From Bacteroidetes bacterium HGW-Bacteroidetes-8 (GTDB taxonomy: Bacteria; Bacteroidota; Bacteroidia; Bacteroidales; UBA932), in the NCBI GenBank assembly GCA_002840895.1, contig PHCZ01000002.1:62001-126000 (forward strand): a DNA stretch of 64,000 nucleotides. Direction: 5' to 3'. A program made the translations under genes and the position numbers. Positions 8,782 through 17,600 of this stretch are shown in pieces (position 1 is the first letter of the stretch; each line of letters opens with the position of its first letter). The notes under the pieces were generated by a model that ran no database searches, was not told the DNA's origin, and was given only the letters and a program-made list of their open reading frames with translations.

Positions 8782-10380
8782 GTGAAACAAGGAGTAGTTC
8801 TAAAATCAACAATATCGGGGAGAGAGTATCCCATAGAGATGTTAGAGGAGTTTTCTCCCGATGGTGAATCTCTCGAGGTAGTTCAAAAAAACTCTACACT
8901 ACCAGTGCTTAGGAGAGGGAGAACACTTTATGAGCGGTTTGCCGAATTTTTACCATTTGAAACAGATCTGCACACTTATTCTCTAGGCGAGGGTAACACT
9001 CCTCTTATTGAGGCAGATGATAAACTTAAAGTGTATACCGGCATCTCCAATCTGCTCTTGAAGAACGAGACCCAAAACCCCACCTGGAGTTTTAAAGACA
9101 GGGGTTCGCTAACCTGTATTGCAATGGCAGCAGAGATGGGAGAGAGGGTTACTGCAACAATTTCTACAGGGAATATGGGTAACTCAATTGCCGCATATGG
9201 TGCAAAATCTGGCATAAAAGTGGTTGTTTTTGTTCCACACTATACTCCGCAGGAGAAGGTGAAGGCGATTGGGATACACGGTGCTAAAGTGATTAAGGTT
9301 ACCGCGCCGGACTACTCTCAGATGAAGAAAAAAGTTCTCTCCCTGGCAGGAAAACTGAACCTAAGAATCGTATCGGGTAACGGTCCAATAAGAGTGGAGG
9401 GGTATAAACTAACTGCTTTTGAGCTTTTTGAGCAGATGGGAGGAGAGTTCAGCTCTGTTCCCGACTATATTGCGGTTCCAACATCTGCCTGTGGTCATAT
9501 AAGGGGCATATTCAAAGGTTACCGGGAGATGATGGATGCGGGTATTATAGGTAAGTTGCCTAAGATGATTATTGTTCAGGCTGCAAATAACAGCCCTATT
9601 GTATCTGCAATTGCGCAGGGGCTTAAGGAGATTGTCCCTTTTTTCGGATTTCATACTATTGCCGAAGCTATAACATCCGGGAACCCGCAGGGTGGAGATG
9701 AGATTGTAGATAAATCATACAGGTACGGCTGGCTGGCAGAGAGTGTGACCGAGGAGGAGATAATTGAATCGCAGAGGAGAGTTGCAGAGAGTGGCTATTT
9801 TGTGGAACCGGCATCTGCTACTTCACTTTGCGCAGTAAAAAAACTTAGAGATAGGGGCTTAATAGAAAAAGATGCAAATGTCATTATTGTTCTTACAGGG
9901 TCTGGGCTAAAGGATACAGATGCGTTCCGTTACCACATAACTGACGAAACAGATATTGGAATTGAGGATTTGAATAATCTTGCCCATTTAGGTGAATTGA
10001 TTGGGTATGATTTCCCTGACGAAACAACTACTAAAGAAAGAATCTGTAATCTGTATAAGCTTGGAAGAGTTACCGGTAATAACAGAGAGCTAATAAAAGA
10101 GATGGTTAAATCGTTTATTGAAATTTTTCCGGGTTATTTTAATGAGGCCTGTGAGGCATATAATAGAGAAGATCTAATATCACTGAGAGCAAGTGCACAC
10201 AAATTGAAATCCGGCATCTCACTTGTAGTTCATTCAAAATACTCGTCAGAGATAATTGAAATAGAGGAGCTCTCTAAAGGAGGTATTGTAACTTCTGAAT
10301 TAATCGTAAAGATAGAATCGCTTAATGATTGGTTTCCAAAATTGGTAGAGGAGCTAAAAATTGAATTAGAGAGGATATAA
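8782..10380 (+). CDS. Threonine synthase-like PLP enzyme fused to a C-terminal HPt phosphotransfer domain
   Basis: The first ~395 residues are a fold-type II PLP enzyme of the threonine synthase family. Threonine synthase converts O-phosphohomoserine to threonine. The PLP lysine lies in SFKDRG (Lys105), the phosphate/cofactor loop is STGNMGNS, and the C-terminal loop is VLTGSGLKD. The protein continues for about 135 residues beyond the usual end. This extension is helical and contains the HPt signature AHKLKSG with the candidate phospho-histidine His473, plus the preceding F-x-E-x-F-P and D-x-x-x-L helix pattern. The start is GTG at 8782, with no better ATG nearby. The HPt-coding part looks more AT-rich than the enzyme part, similar to the kinase upstream. 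The gene starts 55 bp after the kinase, suggesting co-expression and phosphorelay coupling (inference). Confidence 0.9.
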   Translation: MKQGVVLKSTISGREYPIEMLEEFSPDGESLEVVQKNSTLPVLRRGRTLYERFAEFLPFETDLHTYSLGEGNTPLIEADDKLKVYTGISNLLLKNETQNPTWSFKDRGSLTCIAMAAEMGERVTATISTGNMGNSIAAYGAKSGIKVVVFVPHYTPQEKVKAIGIHGAKVIKVTAPDYSQMKKKVLSLAGKLNLRIVSGNGPIRVEGYKLTAFELFEQMGGEFSSVPDYIAVPTSACGHIRGIFKGYREMMDAGIIGKLPKMIIVQAANNSPIVSAIAQGLKEIVPFFGFHTIAEAITSGNPQGGDEIVDKSYRYGWLAESVTEEEIIESQRRVAESGYFVEPASATSLCAVKKLRDRGLIEKDANVIIVLTGSGLKDTDAFRYHITDETDIGIEDLNNLAHLGELIGYDFPDETTTKERICNLYKLGRVTGNNRELIKEMVKSFIEIFPGYFNEACEAYNREDLISLRASAHKLKSGISLVVHSKYSSEIIEIEELSKGGIVTSELIVKIESLNDWFPKLVEELKIELERI

Positions 10381-10476
10381 GTTGCTCAGAAGCTGTATCA
10401 TTTTAATACGCTTACTGTCTTATTTTGAGACACAATTAAAGGGGCTGCCTTTTCAAACATCTTATTTATTGCGTTT

Positions 10477-10484
10477 TACATTTG
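10477..10484 (+). promoter_or_regulatory. TACATTTG -7-like element upstream of the lipoprotein gene
   Basis: Matches TAnnTTTG and lies 65 bases before the start codon. There is no clear TTTG at the -33 distance. A TGGCAC sequence overlaps just downstream, but without a proper -12 GC it is not a credible sigma-54 promoter. Confidence 0.3.
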
Positions 10485-10549
10485 TGGCACGCAATTGGGT
10501 TTATAATAGTTAAACAGACTTAATTTTAATTATTATAAATAGACAAAAA

Positions 10550-11611
10550 ATGAAAACGAATAAAACACTATCAGCAATATTAATTGGCTTTCTCTCTATA
10601 ACAGCAATATCTTGTAATAAAGATTCTGCTCTGACAGATCTCTCTCTCTCGACACAAAACGAAGTTTTTGTAACTGGTTCTCAAGCAGTAAGCATTACAG
10701 GATTACAGGAAAATTCTGTAATATTATATGCAGGTCAGAGCATCAATGTTGGTGCTATCTCTTTTACAGAGATTGATACAGACAATAATAATGTTAAAGA
10801 TGCTTTAAAAGCAACCTACACTCTTACTAATGGATGGGAACTTTCGGATGTTGCTTTGTGGATAGGTAGTTCACTATCTACATTACCGGCAAACAAGGCA
10901 GGAAATCCTGTTGTTGGACATTTCCCATTCAAAGCAGGTAGCCTAAGTGGATCAACCGAATACTCAATTACAATTCCTTTCTCTTATCTCAACTATGTTC
11001 CAGGAGATGTTCCTGTAAACTATTATGTTGCAGCTCACGCAACCGTACGAAAACTCAATGGTGCAACATACCAGAGCGAAACAGCTTGGGGAAGCGGACT
11101 TAGGATAGTTCAAAAGGGTAACTGGGCAACCTACTTTAGCATAACTCTTACAAAAGATGTAGTTAAAGAGCCGGAAGTAAGTATAACTGAGACAGCATTC
11201 GCATATTCACCTTCTCTCTCTTCTACATTTGAATCTATAACAGGAGACAATGAAAGATGGGGCTGGAGCAACGGACCACTATCAAATGGTATATATAACT
11301 TTACACTCTATGCAGGTGCAGGTAATAATGACATAACAAAAGGTAAAGCAGTTGGTGTTGTGACTGTAAATTATAACGGTAGCATCGCAGTTGTATCATT
11401 CAATCTAAATTACCCATACAAATTAAAAGAGGCACACCTCTATGCAGGTAACGAGACCCTTCCTGTTAACAAGCAGGGTAAGTATGTTACAGCTCCCGGA
11501 CAATATCCATACACAACCTCTGAGCTTAACTCCTCTTCACAAACATTTAATGTAACCGGATTGAGCGGACAGATTTATATTGTTGCTCACGCTACAGTCT
11601 CCGGCTTCTAA
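10550..11611 (+). CDS. Putative lipoprotein with two repeated beta-rich domains, function unknown
   Basis: A 353-residue exported protein. Its N-terminus is a lipoprotein signal with lipobox ITAISC (Cys at about residue 22), so it is probably anchored in the outer or cytoplasmic membrane. Two related halves follow. The pattern ALWIGSSLSTLPANKAG near residue 103 recurs as HLYAGNETLPVNKQG near residue 295, and each half ends with a similar YYVAAHATV / IYIVAHATV strand. I do not recognise the family. It sits between the kinase/HPt genes and the sigma-54 activator, and a hairpin terminator follows it. It could be a secreted target or signal-binding partner of that signalling block, but nothing shows this directly. 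Confidence 0.8.
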   Translation: MKTNKTLSAILIGFLSITAISCNKDSALTDLSLSTQNEVFVTGSQAVSITGLQENSVILYAGQSINVGAISFTEIDTDNNNVKDALKATYTLTNGWELSDVALWIGSSLSTLPANKAGNPVVGHFPFKAGSLSGSTEYSITIPFSYLNYVPGDVPVNYYVAAHATVRKLNGATYQSETAWGSGLRIVQKGNWATYFSITLTKDVVKEPEVSITETAFAYSPSLSSTFESITGDNERWGWSNGPLSNGIYNFTLYAGAGNNDITKGKAVGVVTVNYNGSIAVVSFNLNYPYKLKEAHLYAGNETLPVNKQGKYVTAPGQYPYTTSELNSSSQTFNVTGLSGQIYIVAHATVSGF

Positions 11612-11636
11612 TTCAAAAAATATACAACTAAAAGAG

Positions 11637-11670
11637 TAGGGTGATCCAGCGGTCACCCTATTTTTGTTTG
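11637..11670 (+). terminator. Intrinsic terminator after the lipoprotein gene
   Basis: An 8-bp perfect stem TAGGGTGA / TCACCCTA (11637-11644 with 11653-11660) with an 8-base loop, followed by TTTTTGTTTG. It lies between two convergent genes and may work in both directions. Confidence 0.8.
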
Positions 11671-11727
11671 TAGAACCTCAATCTTCCTGCAGTATATAAG
11701 AAAAGGTCGATTTAGATTAAACACCGG

Positions 11728-13080
11728 TCACCCTCTCTGTTCTATCACTTTAATATATCTGTAAACCGTTGCCCGGCTTATTCCCAGCTTTTTTGAAACA
11801 ATAGTAGGGTTTTGATTGTTCTGAGCAAGCGTTTTTTTCACCAATTCTAAAATGTACTCTTCCAGAGTTTTGTTCTCCTCAAAATCAATTAAAGATGAGC
11901 CTCCTGCCGGATTGAATCTGATATCATTTTTTTCTATAACATCATTGCTAGACAGTATGATAGCTAATTCTATAATTGCCTTAAGTTCTCTGATATTTCC
12001 CGGGAATGAGTATTTTAAAAGTTTCTCCGATGCTTCTGCCGAAAGAAGAGGAGTTCCTCTTTTATTTTCTTTGGAATACTGATTTATAAAGTATTTTGAG
12101 AGAATTAGAATATCGTCTCCTCTCTCCCTTAAAGGTGGAAGATGAATTGGGAGTCCCATTAGACGATAATAGAGATCTGCCCGGAAATTTCCATCATTGA
12201 CCTCATCTGCAAGATTTTTATGAGTTGCAGTTATTAACCTTACATTTATCTTAATTATTTGGTTACCACCAATGCGTCTTACCTCTTTTTCCTGAATTAC
12301 CCGAAGAAACTTACTCTGAATATTCAGATCCATCTCGGCTATTTCGTCTAAAAAAAGGGTACCATTGTGAGCCTCTTCAAAAATACCCGATTTTCTTGTA
12401 TATGCTCCGGTAAATGCCCCCTTTTCGTACCCGAACAGTTCACTCTCTACAAGATCTCTAGGAATAGCTCCCAGATTTACAGCAATAAATGGGTATCCGC
12501 TCCTTGCCGAGTTGTAATGAATAGCTTGTGCCACCATCTCCTTACCTGTTCCGGTCTCTCCTGTGACAGATACAGTAATGGATGATTCTGAGGCTTTTTC
12601 CATCAAGGAGAAGGTCTCTTTTAAAGATTTACTCTCCCCTATTATAACCTTTTGAAAATCATATTTAGCACCAACTGCCTTTTTTAAATTTTCATTTTGC
12701 CTTCTCAGACTCAGATTTTCTCTTAAAAGCCTGATAGAGTTCCATAACCTATCTGCAGTCTCTTCGTTCTTTACAATATAATCGAAAACACCCTCTTTGA
12801 GTAGATCAACAACTGTGTTTATGTCCTCTTGGCCTGAGATAATAATTGCAGAAATATCCCTATTTGTCTCTCGGATTTTCTTGTAGAGCTCCTTTCCGTT
12901 CATATCCGGTAATGAGAAGTCAATTGTGACAAGATCGGGTTTTTTGTAGAGGTTGTTCAAACACTCTTTGGCAGAGTTGAACTTTTCAAGCTGAAAATCC
13001 GGATTGAGAGATAGATGTTTAAACAACAGGGTAGAATACCAAAGGTCATCTTCAACTATAAATATCTTAAACATCTCCAT
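11728..13080 (-). CDS. Sigma-54-dependent response regulator (NtrC/AtoC type)
   Basis: A 450-residue transcription activator of sigma-54 RNA polymerase. The N-terminal receiver has its phospho-acceptor at Asp54 (TIDFSLPDMNG). The central AAA+ domain has Walker A GETGTGKE near residue 178, the sigma-54-contacting loop GAFTGA near 221, and Walker B LFLDEIAEM. A C-terminal Fis-type helix-turn-helix ends with SRATVYRYI. No cognate kinase is immediately adjacent in the same operon. The nearest candidates are the hybrid kinase with the downstream HPt protein (5-10 kb) and the PAS kinase at 15 kb. It has its own -7 box and is therefore probably transcribed alone. Confidence 0.95.
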   Translation of the reverse strand: MEMFKIFIVEDDLWYSTLLFKHLSLNPDFQLEKFNSAKECLNNLYKKPDLVTIDFSLPDMNGKELYKKIRETNRDISAIIISGQEDINTVVDLLKEGVFDYIVKNEETADRLWNSIRLLRENLSLRRQNENLKKAVGAKYDFQKVIIGESKSLKETFSLMEKASESSITVSVTGETGTGKEMVAQAIHYNSARSGYPFIAVNLGAIPRDLVESELFGYEKGAFTGAYTRKSGIFEEAHNGTLFLDEIAEMDLNIQSKFLRVIQEKEVRRIGGNQIIKINVRLITATHKNLADEVNDGNFRADLYYRLMGLPIHLPPLRERGDDILILSKYFINQYSKENKRGTPLLSAEASEKLLKYSFPGNIRELKAIIELAIILSSNDVIEKNDIRFNPAGGSSLIDFEENKTLEEYILELVKKTLAQNNQNPTIVSKKLGISRATVYRYIKVIEQRG

Positions 13081-13098
13081 CTATCATTCTGTTTTAAA

Positions 13099-13106
13099 CA
13101 AAGTTA
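13099..13106 (-). promoter_or_regulatory. TAnnTTTG -7 box for the sigma-54 activator
   Basis: The minus strand reads TAACTTTG, 19 bases before the start codon. It sits in the 55-bp gap after the transporter gene. Confidence 0.4.
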
Positions 13107-13135
13107 GTAAATTGTTCCTCTTATTATAAAAGGTA

Positions 13136-14416
13136 TCATTTTGTTTTGTAAAAAATGGAGTTATTGTTAAGAAAAAGCGTTAACACAAAACCTGTTGCCA
13201 GCAATAAGGAGCCAACTGAAAATGCATAATTAGCTGCGTTTTGTGGAAAGTTGTCTTTCATAAACCCAACTATTTGCGGGCCGACCACTCCACCGGCCGA
13301 CCAGGCTGTGAGAATGGTTCCATAGACAACCGGCATTAGCCTCTCTGAGAAAACCTCTCTTATGTAGGCCGGAATGGTTCCAAACCCGCCTCCGTAACAG
13401 AGCAAAACATAGCACACAAGTAGTGCAAAGATGTAAGGGTTTGTTATAAAAAGCAGAGTTACAAATACAATAAGCTGGCTTGCTAAAATCAACCTGAAAG
13501 TCTGAATCCGGCCAATTTTGTCGGAGACTCCTCCCCAGAAAAATCGGCCTATTCCATTAAAGATAGAGCTTATAGCAATGAGTGTTCCCCCAATTGCCGC
13601 AAGCGAGACAGGGTCACTACCCGGACTGTATCGGCTCCACAGATCCTGCATCATAGGTGACTGGAAGCTGATAAACATTATCCCCGCAGTAATATTGACA
13701 AAGAAAACCACCCAAATCATTGCGAACTTGGAAGTAAAGATTGCCTGCTTTGCGGTGATTTCAACAGAATTGTTATTATCTCCTGCAGATATTTTAACAG
13801 CAGGAGTATAGCCTTTTGGCAAGTACCCGGCCGGAGGTTGCTTAATAAAGAGGGCAGCAAAAAACCCAAAGAGCAGAATTAACGCGCCAATCATAAAGAA
13901 AGAGAAGACAAGGTTACCATCTGCAATCTTCAAAACCACAGGGGCAATAATCTTTGACATTAACAGAGCTCCAAATCCAAACCCCATAACCACCATTCCG
14001 GTAACAAAACCCTGTTTATCGGGAAACCACTTTGATGCAGAGATAACCGGAGTTACATAGCTCATACCAATACCCCATCCTCCAACAACTCCAAACCCAA
14101 GAATCAAGAGTGGCAAACTCTCTACACTAAGGGCAAAACTGGCCAACATAAAGCCTGTCCCGTACATAACAGCACCTATCACAGCCAATCTTGCCGGACC
14201 ATATTTGGGAAGATTTATACCGCTCCAGGCAGCAGAGAGTCCTAAAAAAAGAATATTTGTGCTAAAGACCCAGGCCACACCCGAATTTGTCCATCCGTAA
14301 GTTTCAACTATCGGTTTTTGAAAGAAGCTCCAGGAGTATACAGTTCCTAGAACAATCATCAAAATTGTTCCCATTACAGCCACCAACCACCGGCTATGTT
14401 CTCTAGTTTCACCCAT
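13136..14416 (-). CDS. MFS transporter, OFA (oxalate/formate antiporter) family
   Basis: A 426-residue polytopic inner-membrane protein with 12 hydrophobic helices predicted by eye and no signal peptide. The N-terminal pattern (RWLVAVMGTILMIVLGTVYSWS), the SKWFPDKQGFVTGM loop between TM4 and TM5, and the later GGVSDKIGR loop are typical of the OFA subfamily of MFS carriers, which exchange small carboxylates such as oxalate/formate. The real substrate cannot be read from sequence. It diverges from adk across an 87-bp AT-rich intergenic region that contains -7 boxes for both genes. Confidence 0.88.
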   Translation of the reverse strand: MGETREHSRWLVAVMGTILMIVLGTVYSWSFFQKPIVETYGWTNSGVAWVFSTNILFLGLSAAWSGINLPKYGPARLAVIGAVMYGTGFMLASFALSVESLPLLILGFGVVGGWGIGMSYVTPVISASKWFPDKQGFVTGMVVMGFGFGALLMSKIIAPVVLKIADGNLVFSFFMIGALILLFGFFAALFIKQPPAGYLPKGYTPAVKISAGDNNNSVEITAKQAIFTSKFAMIWVVFFVNITAGIMFISFQSPMMQDLWSRYSPGSDPVSLAAIGGTLIAISSIFNGIGRFFWGGVSDKIGRIQTFRLILASQLIVFVTLLFITNPYIFALLVCYVLLCYGGGFGTIPAYIREVFSERLMPVVYGTILTAWSAGGVVGPQIVGFMKDNFPQNAANYAFSVGSLLLATGFVLTLFLNNNSIFYKTK

Positions 14417-14448
14417 TATTTTAAATTTTCATCTTTATTTAACTTCTT

Positions 14449-14456
14449 CAAATGTA
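14449..14456 (-). promoter_or_regulatory. TAnnTTTG -7 box for the OFA transporter
   Basis: The minus strand reads TACATTTG, 32 bases before the transporter start. Confidence 0.4.
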
Positions 14457-14481
14457 AATTTAATTTAAATATTAAAATTAT

Positions 14482-14489
14482 TATATTTG
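14482..14489 (+). promoter_or_regulatory. TAnnTTTG -7 box for adk
   Basis: TATATTTG lies 14 bases before the chosen adk ATG at 14504. It supports that start over the upstream in-frame ATG at 14396, which lies within the divergent gene. Confidence 0.45.
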
Positions 14490-14503
14490 ATAAAACTAAC
14501 CTA

Positions 14504-15079
14504 ATGAAAAACTTTATCATTTTCGGCCCTCCGGGAGCGGGTAAGGGTAGCCAGGCAGTAATCCTGTCAAAAAAATATAACCTTAAACACATCTCAACAG
14601 GTGACATTCTAAGGGAGGAGATTAAAAATAGAACAAAACTCGGCCTAAAGGTTAAGTCATTAATGGACCAGGGAGCCCTTGTTAGTGACGAGATAATCCT
14701 TGAAATTATTGAGAGTGTTATCCTGAGTACAAAAGGGTTTTCGGGATTTCTATATGATGGGTTTCCCAGGACAGTATATCAGTTTAAGGTTCTGAATGAG
14801 TTTCTTCAAAAAATAGGTTATAAGATAGATGCAGTTATCTCTTTGGTAGTAAAGGAGGAAATACTTATAAAAAGGATGCTTCGCAGGGCAGAGATTGAGG
14901 GAAGGGCAGATGATGCAGATATTGAAGTAGTTAAAAATAGAATCGCGACATACCGCGAACAGACAGAGCCCCTTGTAGAGATTTTTGAAAAACGGGGCAA
15001 CTTTTACCCTCTGGAGGGCGATACAACTATCGAGCATAGTTTCAACGAAATCTGTACAATAATTGATGGTCTGGACTAA
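14504..15079 (+). CDS. adk: Adenylate kinase (short form)
   Basis: Interconverts ATP + AMP and 2 ADP. From the ATG at 14504 the protein is 191 residues, beginning MKNFIIFGPPGAGKGSQ with the P-loop, followed by STGDILREEI (AMP binding), YDGFPRT and a short lid around GRADDADIEVVKNRI. The lid lacks the zinc-binding cysteines of long-form enzymes, which fits the ~190-residue Bacteroidota form. A longer reading from 14396 would add a hydrophobic, AT-rich N-terminus with no family support and would ignore the -7 box, so it is rejected. Confidence 0.95.
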   Translation: MKNFIIFGPPGAGKGSQAVILSKKYNLKHISTGDILREEIKNRTKLGLKVKSLMDQGALVSDEIILEIIESVILSTKGFSGFLYDGFPRTVYQFKVLNEFLQKIGYKIDAVISLVVKEEILIKRMLRRAEIEGRADDADIEVVKNRIATYREQTEPLVEIFEKRGNFYPLEGDTTIEHSFNEICTIIDGLD

Positions 15080-15143
15080 TTACACAATCTTACTTTAGGT
15101 TTTACTTTCTCATATTAATTACTTAAATTTATATCAATATTTA

Positions 15144-17600
15144 ATGGGGATATTAAATTGTAAGTGTATGAGTCCGATTAATCTAAGTCCGGAGAATACC
15201 CGAGACAGTCTGGCATTTTTATCAGGTACCGCTATAAAGTTTGCCTCTTCCGGAGTCAGCAGTTCAATTTATCAAATTATTGCTGAGTCACTCCAAGAGT
15301 TGAATCCAAATGCAATAATTGTTGTAAACTCCGTTGATACAGAGCAGGAGATTAGCCGTACCGAAGCGTTTCTATCACCTCCAAGTCTGCTAGAGAGTAT
15401 TGTCTCCATCCTTGGGTTCAAGCCAGTAGGTAAAGTATACAAAATTGACTCATCTATTCTGGAGCTGAATTCGGGTTACATAAAAAAATTTGAACAGGGT
15501 TTGCACGAACTCTCATTTAGAACCATCCCCAAGGTAATCTCCAGGTCTCTTGAACGGCTTGTAAATCTCTCAGAGATATACGGTATTGCATTTATGGTTG
15601 AAGAGAATATGTTTGCAAACGCCGCATTGATTTTTAGAAAAGGGGATACTCTTGCCCACCGGGAGACCATTGAGACATTTGTCAAACAGGCATCTGTGAC
15701 CCTTAAAAGAATAGAGGCAGAGAGAAGCGAGCAGAAGTTCCGTTCACTCTTTGAGCATATGACACAGGGTGCTTTTTATTTGCGTTCAGATGGGAAAATT
15801 ACAGATATCAACAGGGTTGCACTGGATTTGCTAGGTCTGCAAAAGATTGATTTTCTTGGCAAAAAAAACATTAGGGATGATTGGGAATTGATTGATGAAA
15901 ACCACAAACCAATTCCTGCACAAGAGTTTCCGGCTACTGTTGCGTTAATAAAAGGAGAACCGATTTACGAGAAAATAGTTGGAATATTTAACCCTGTTAA
16001 AAAGGACTATATATGGATTCTTGTAAATGCAATCCCAATATTTACTAACGAAAGTAAAGCACCATCTTCTGTTTTTGTCACTTTTCAGGATATCACTACA
16101 ATAAGGAGGTCTGTTCACAGGGTAATGGAATCTGAGGCCAATGCCAGAGCTATAATGGAGTCTACAGACGACATAATTATCCTGCTTGACGCAGATGGTG
16201 TGGTAATCGACTGTAACGAGGCTCACGCAAATAGACTGAACTTTGAGAGGGAGAATTTAATTGGGAAGAATGTTTTTGATTTGCTGCCCCAGGATGTAGG
16301 AAAAACAAGAAAAGAGGCGATTAAGGAGGTAATTAAAACCGGCAAACCTGTTTTTGGAGAAGACTTCAGAGCTGGATTCTGGAACGAGTACTCTATTCAC
16401 CCTATAGTTTCACATAGAGGAAAAGTAGAAAGAGTAACTGTTTTCTCTAAAGATATCACAGCGAGAAAAGAAATTGAGGAGAAGCTCCTTGAGAGCGAAC
16501 AGGGGAAGGCGTCGTTAATCGATAATCTGCCGGGTTTTGTCTATAAATGTGCTCTTGATCATCAGTGGACAATGTTTTACATAAGTGAAGAGTGCTATAA
16601 GATAACCGGATACCGTCCGGAGGATTTTATCTTTAATAATAAAATATCCTACAACGAAATCATACACACCAATTTCAGGGAGTCGATATGGAATAAGTGG
16701 CAGAGTGTAGTCTCTTCCGGAACACCCTTTAGAGAGGAGTATCAAATAATAACTGCAGATGACCATATAAGATGGGTGTGGGAACAGGGTCGCGGTGTCT
16801 ACTCTAAAGAGGGGATACTTACTCATCTTGAAGGATTTATAACAGATATAACTGAGAGAAAAGAGATGGAGGAGGCCCTCAAAGAGAGCGAGGCGAGGCT
16901 TGTTGAACTAAATGCAACAAAAGATAAGTTTTTCTCAATTATTGCACACGACCTCAAGAGCCCCTTTAATAGTATTATTGGCATTGGAGAGCTTCTTATA
17001 GAGCAGATTAAGAGAAAAGAATTTGAAGATATCGAAGAGTATGCCGCCATTATGAGGGACTCATCTCATAAAGCTATGAACCTGCTAACGAATCTGCTTG
17101 AGTGGTCCCGTTCGCAAACAGGCAGGATGGATTTCAACCCTGAATTTTTACGACTCTCACAGTTGGCAGATGAGGTGGTTGATCTTTTGCGTTTTACAGC
17201 AAACCAAAAATCAATCATAATATCTTCCCAAATTCCAAAGAGCGCTGTCTGTTATGCAGATAAAGCGATGATTGGTTCTGTTTTGCGCAATCTTGTCTCC
17301 AACGCAATTAAATTTACCGGCAAAGGTGGAGAGATTGTTGTTTCGGCAAAGATGACGGAAGATAGATATATTGTTACTGTATCTGATAACGGAACCGGAA
17401 TGTCTAAGGCAGAAATAGACAACCTATTTAGAATCGATAAATTTTACTCTACCCGAGGGACAGATAACGAGGGGGGAACCGGCTTAGGTCTAATTCTTTG
17501 TAAAGAGTTTATCTCGCGTCACGGCTGTGAAATATGGGCAGATAGCAAAAAGGGCGAGGGGAGCAGTTTCTCTTTTACCCTGCCAAGGGATTCCCGGTAA
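15144..17600 (+). CDS. PAS-domain sensor histidine kinase
   Basis: An 818-residue kinase without transmembrane segments. Residues ~1-190 form a GAF-like or otherwise uncharacterised sensor region. Three or four PAS units follow (about 195-315, 320-440, 445-570), each closing with a D-I-T-x-R-x-E-type linker. HisKA carries the H-box IIAHDLKSPF with phospho-acceptor His602, and the HATPase domain has DNGTGMS and GGTGLGLILC boxes. It has no receiver or output domain, so it must phosphorylate a separate regulator. No response regulator is adjacent; the NtrC-type protein at 11.7-13.1 kb is the closest. The start is uncertain: ATG at 15168 (MSPINLSPEN) is an alternative. The signal is unknown. Confidence 0.9.
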   Translation: MGILNCKCMSPINLSPENTRDSLAFLSGTAIKFASSGVSSSIYQIIAESLQELNPNAIIVVNSVDTEQEISRTEAFLSPPSLLESIVSILGFKPVGKVYKIDSSILELNSGYIKKFEQGLHELSFRTIPKVISRSLERLVNLSEIYGIAFMVEENMFANAALIFRKGDTLAHRETIETFVKQASVTLKRIEAERSEQKFRSLFEHMTQGAFYLRSDGKITDINRVALDLLGLQKIDFLGKKNIRDDWELIDENHKPIPAQEFPATVALIKGEPIYEKIVGIFNPVKKDYIWILVNAIPIFTNESKAPSSVFVTFQDITTIRRSVHRVMESEANARAIMESTDDIIILLDADGVVIDCNEAHANRLNFERENLIGKNVFDLLPQDVGKTRKEAIKEVIKTGKPVFGEDFRAGFWNEYSIHPIVSHRGKVERVTVFSKDITARKEIEEKLLESEQGKASLIDNLPGFVYKCALDHQWTMFYISEECYKITGYRPEDFIFNNKISYNEIIHTNFRESIWNKWQSVVSSGTPFREEYQIITADDHIRWVWEQGRGVYSKEGILTHLEGFITDITERKEMEEALKESEARLVELNATKDKFFSIIAHDLKSPFNSIIGIGELLIEQIKRKEFEDIEEYAAIMRDSSHKAMNLLTNLLEWSRSQTGRMDFNPEFLRLSQLADEVVDLLRFTANQKSIIISSQIPKSAVCYADKAMIGSVLRNLVSNAIKFTGKGGEIVVSAKMTEDRYIVTVSDNGTGMSKAEIDNLFRIDKFYSTRGTDNEGGTGLGLILCKEFISRHGCEIWADSKKGEGSSFSFTLPRDSR

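Noticed and set aside
10481-10500. TGGCAC followed by TTGG upstream of the lipoprotein gene, as a sigma-54 promoter for the nearby NtrC activator
   Set aside because: The -24 element fits, but the -12 GC at the required spacing is GG, and a TTGC match is missing. No other site nearby is better.
14396-14503. N-terminal extension of adenylate kinase
   Set aside because: It overlaps the divergent transporter gene, is AT-rich and hydrophobic, and adk proteins start at the P-loop strand as at 14504.
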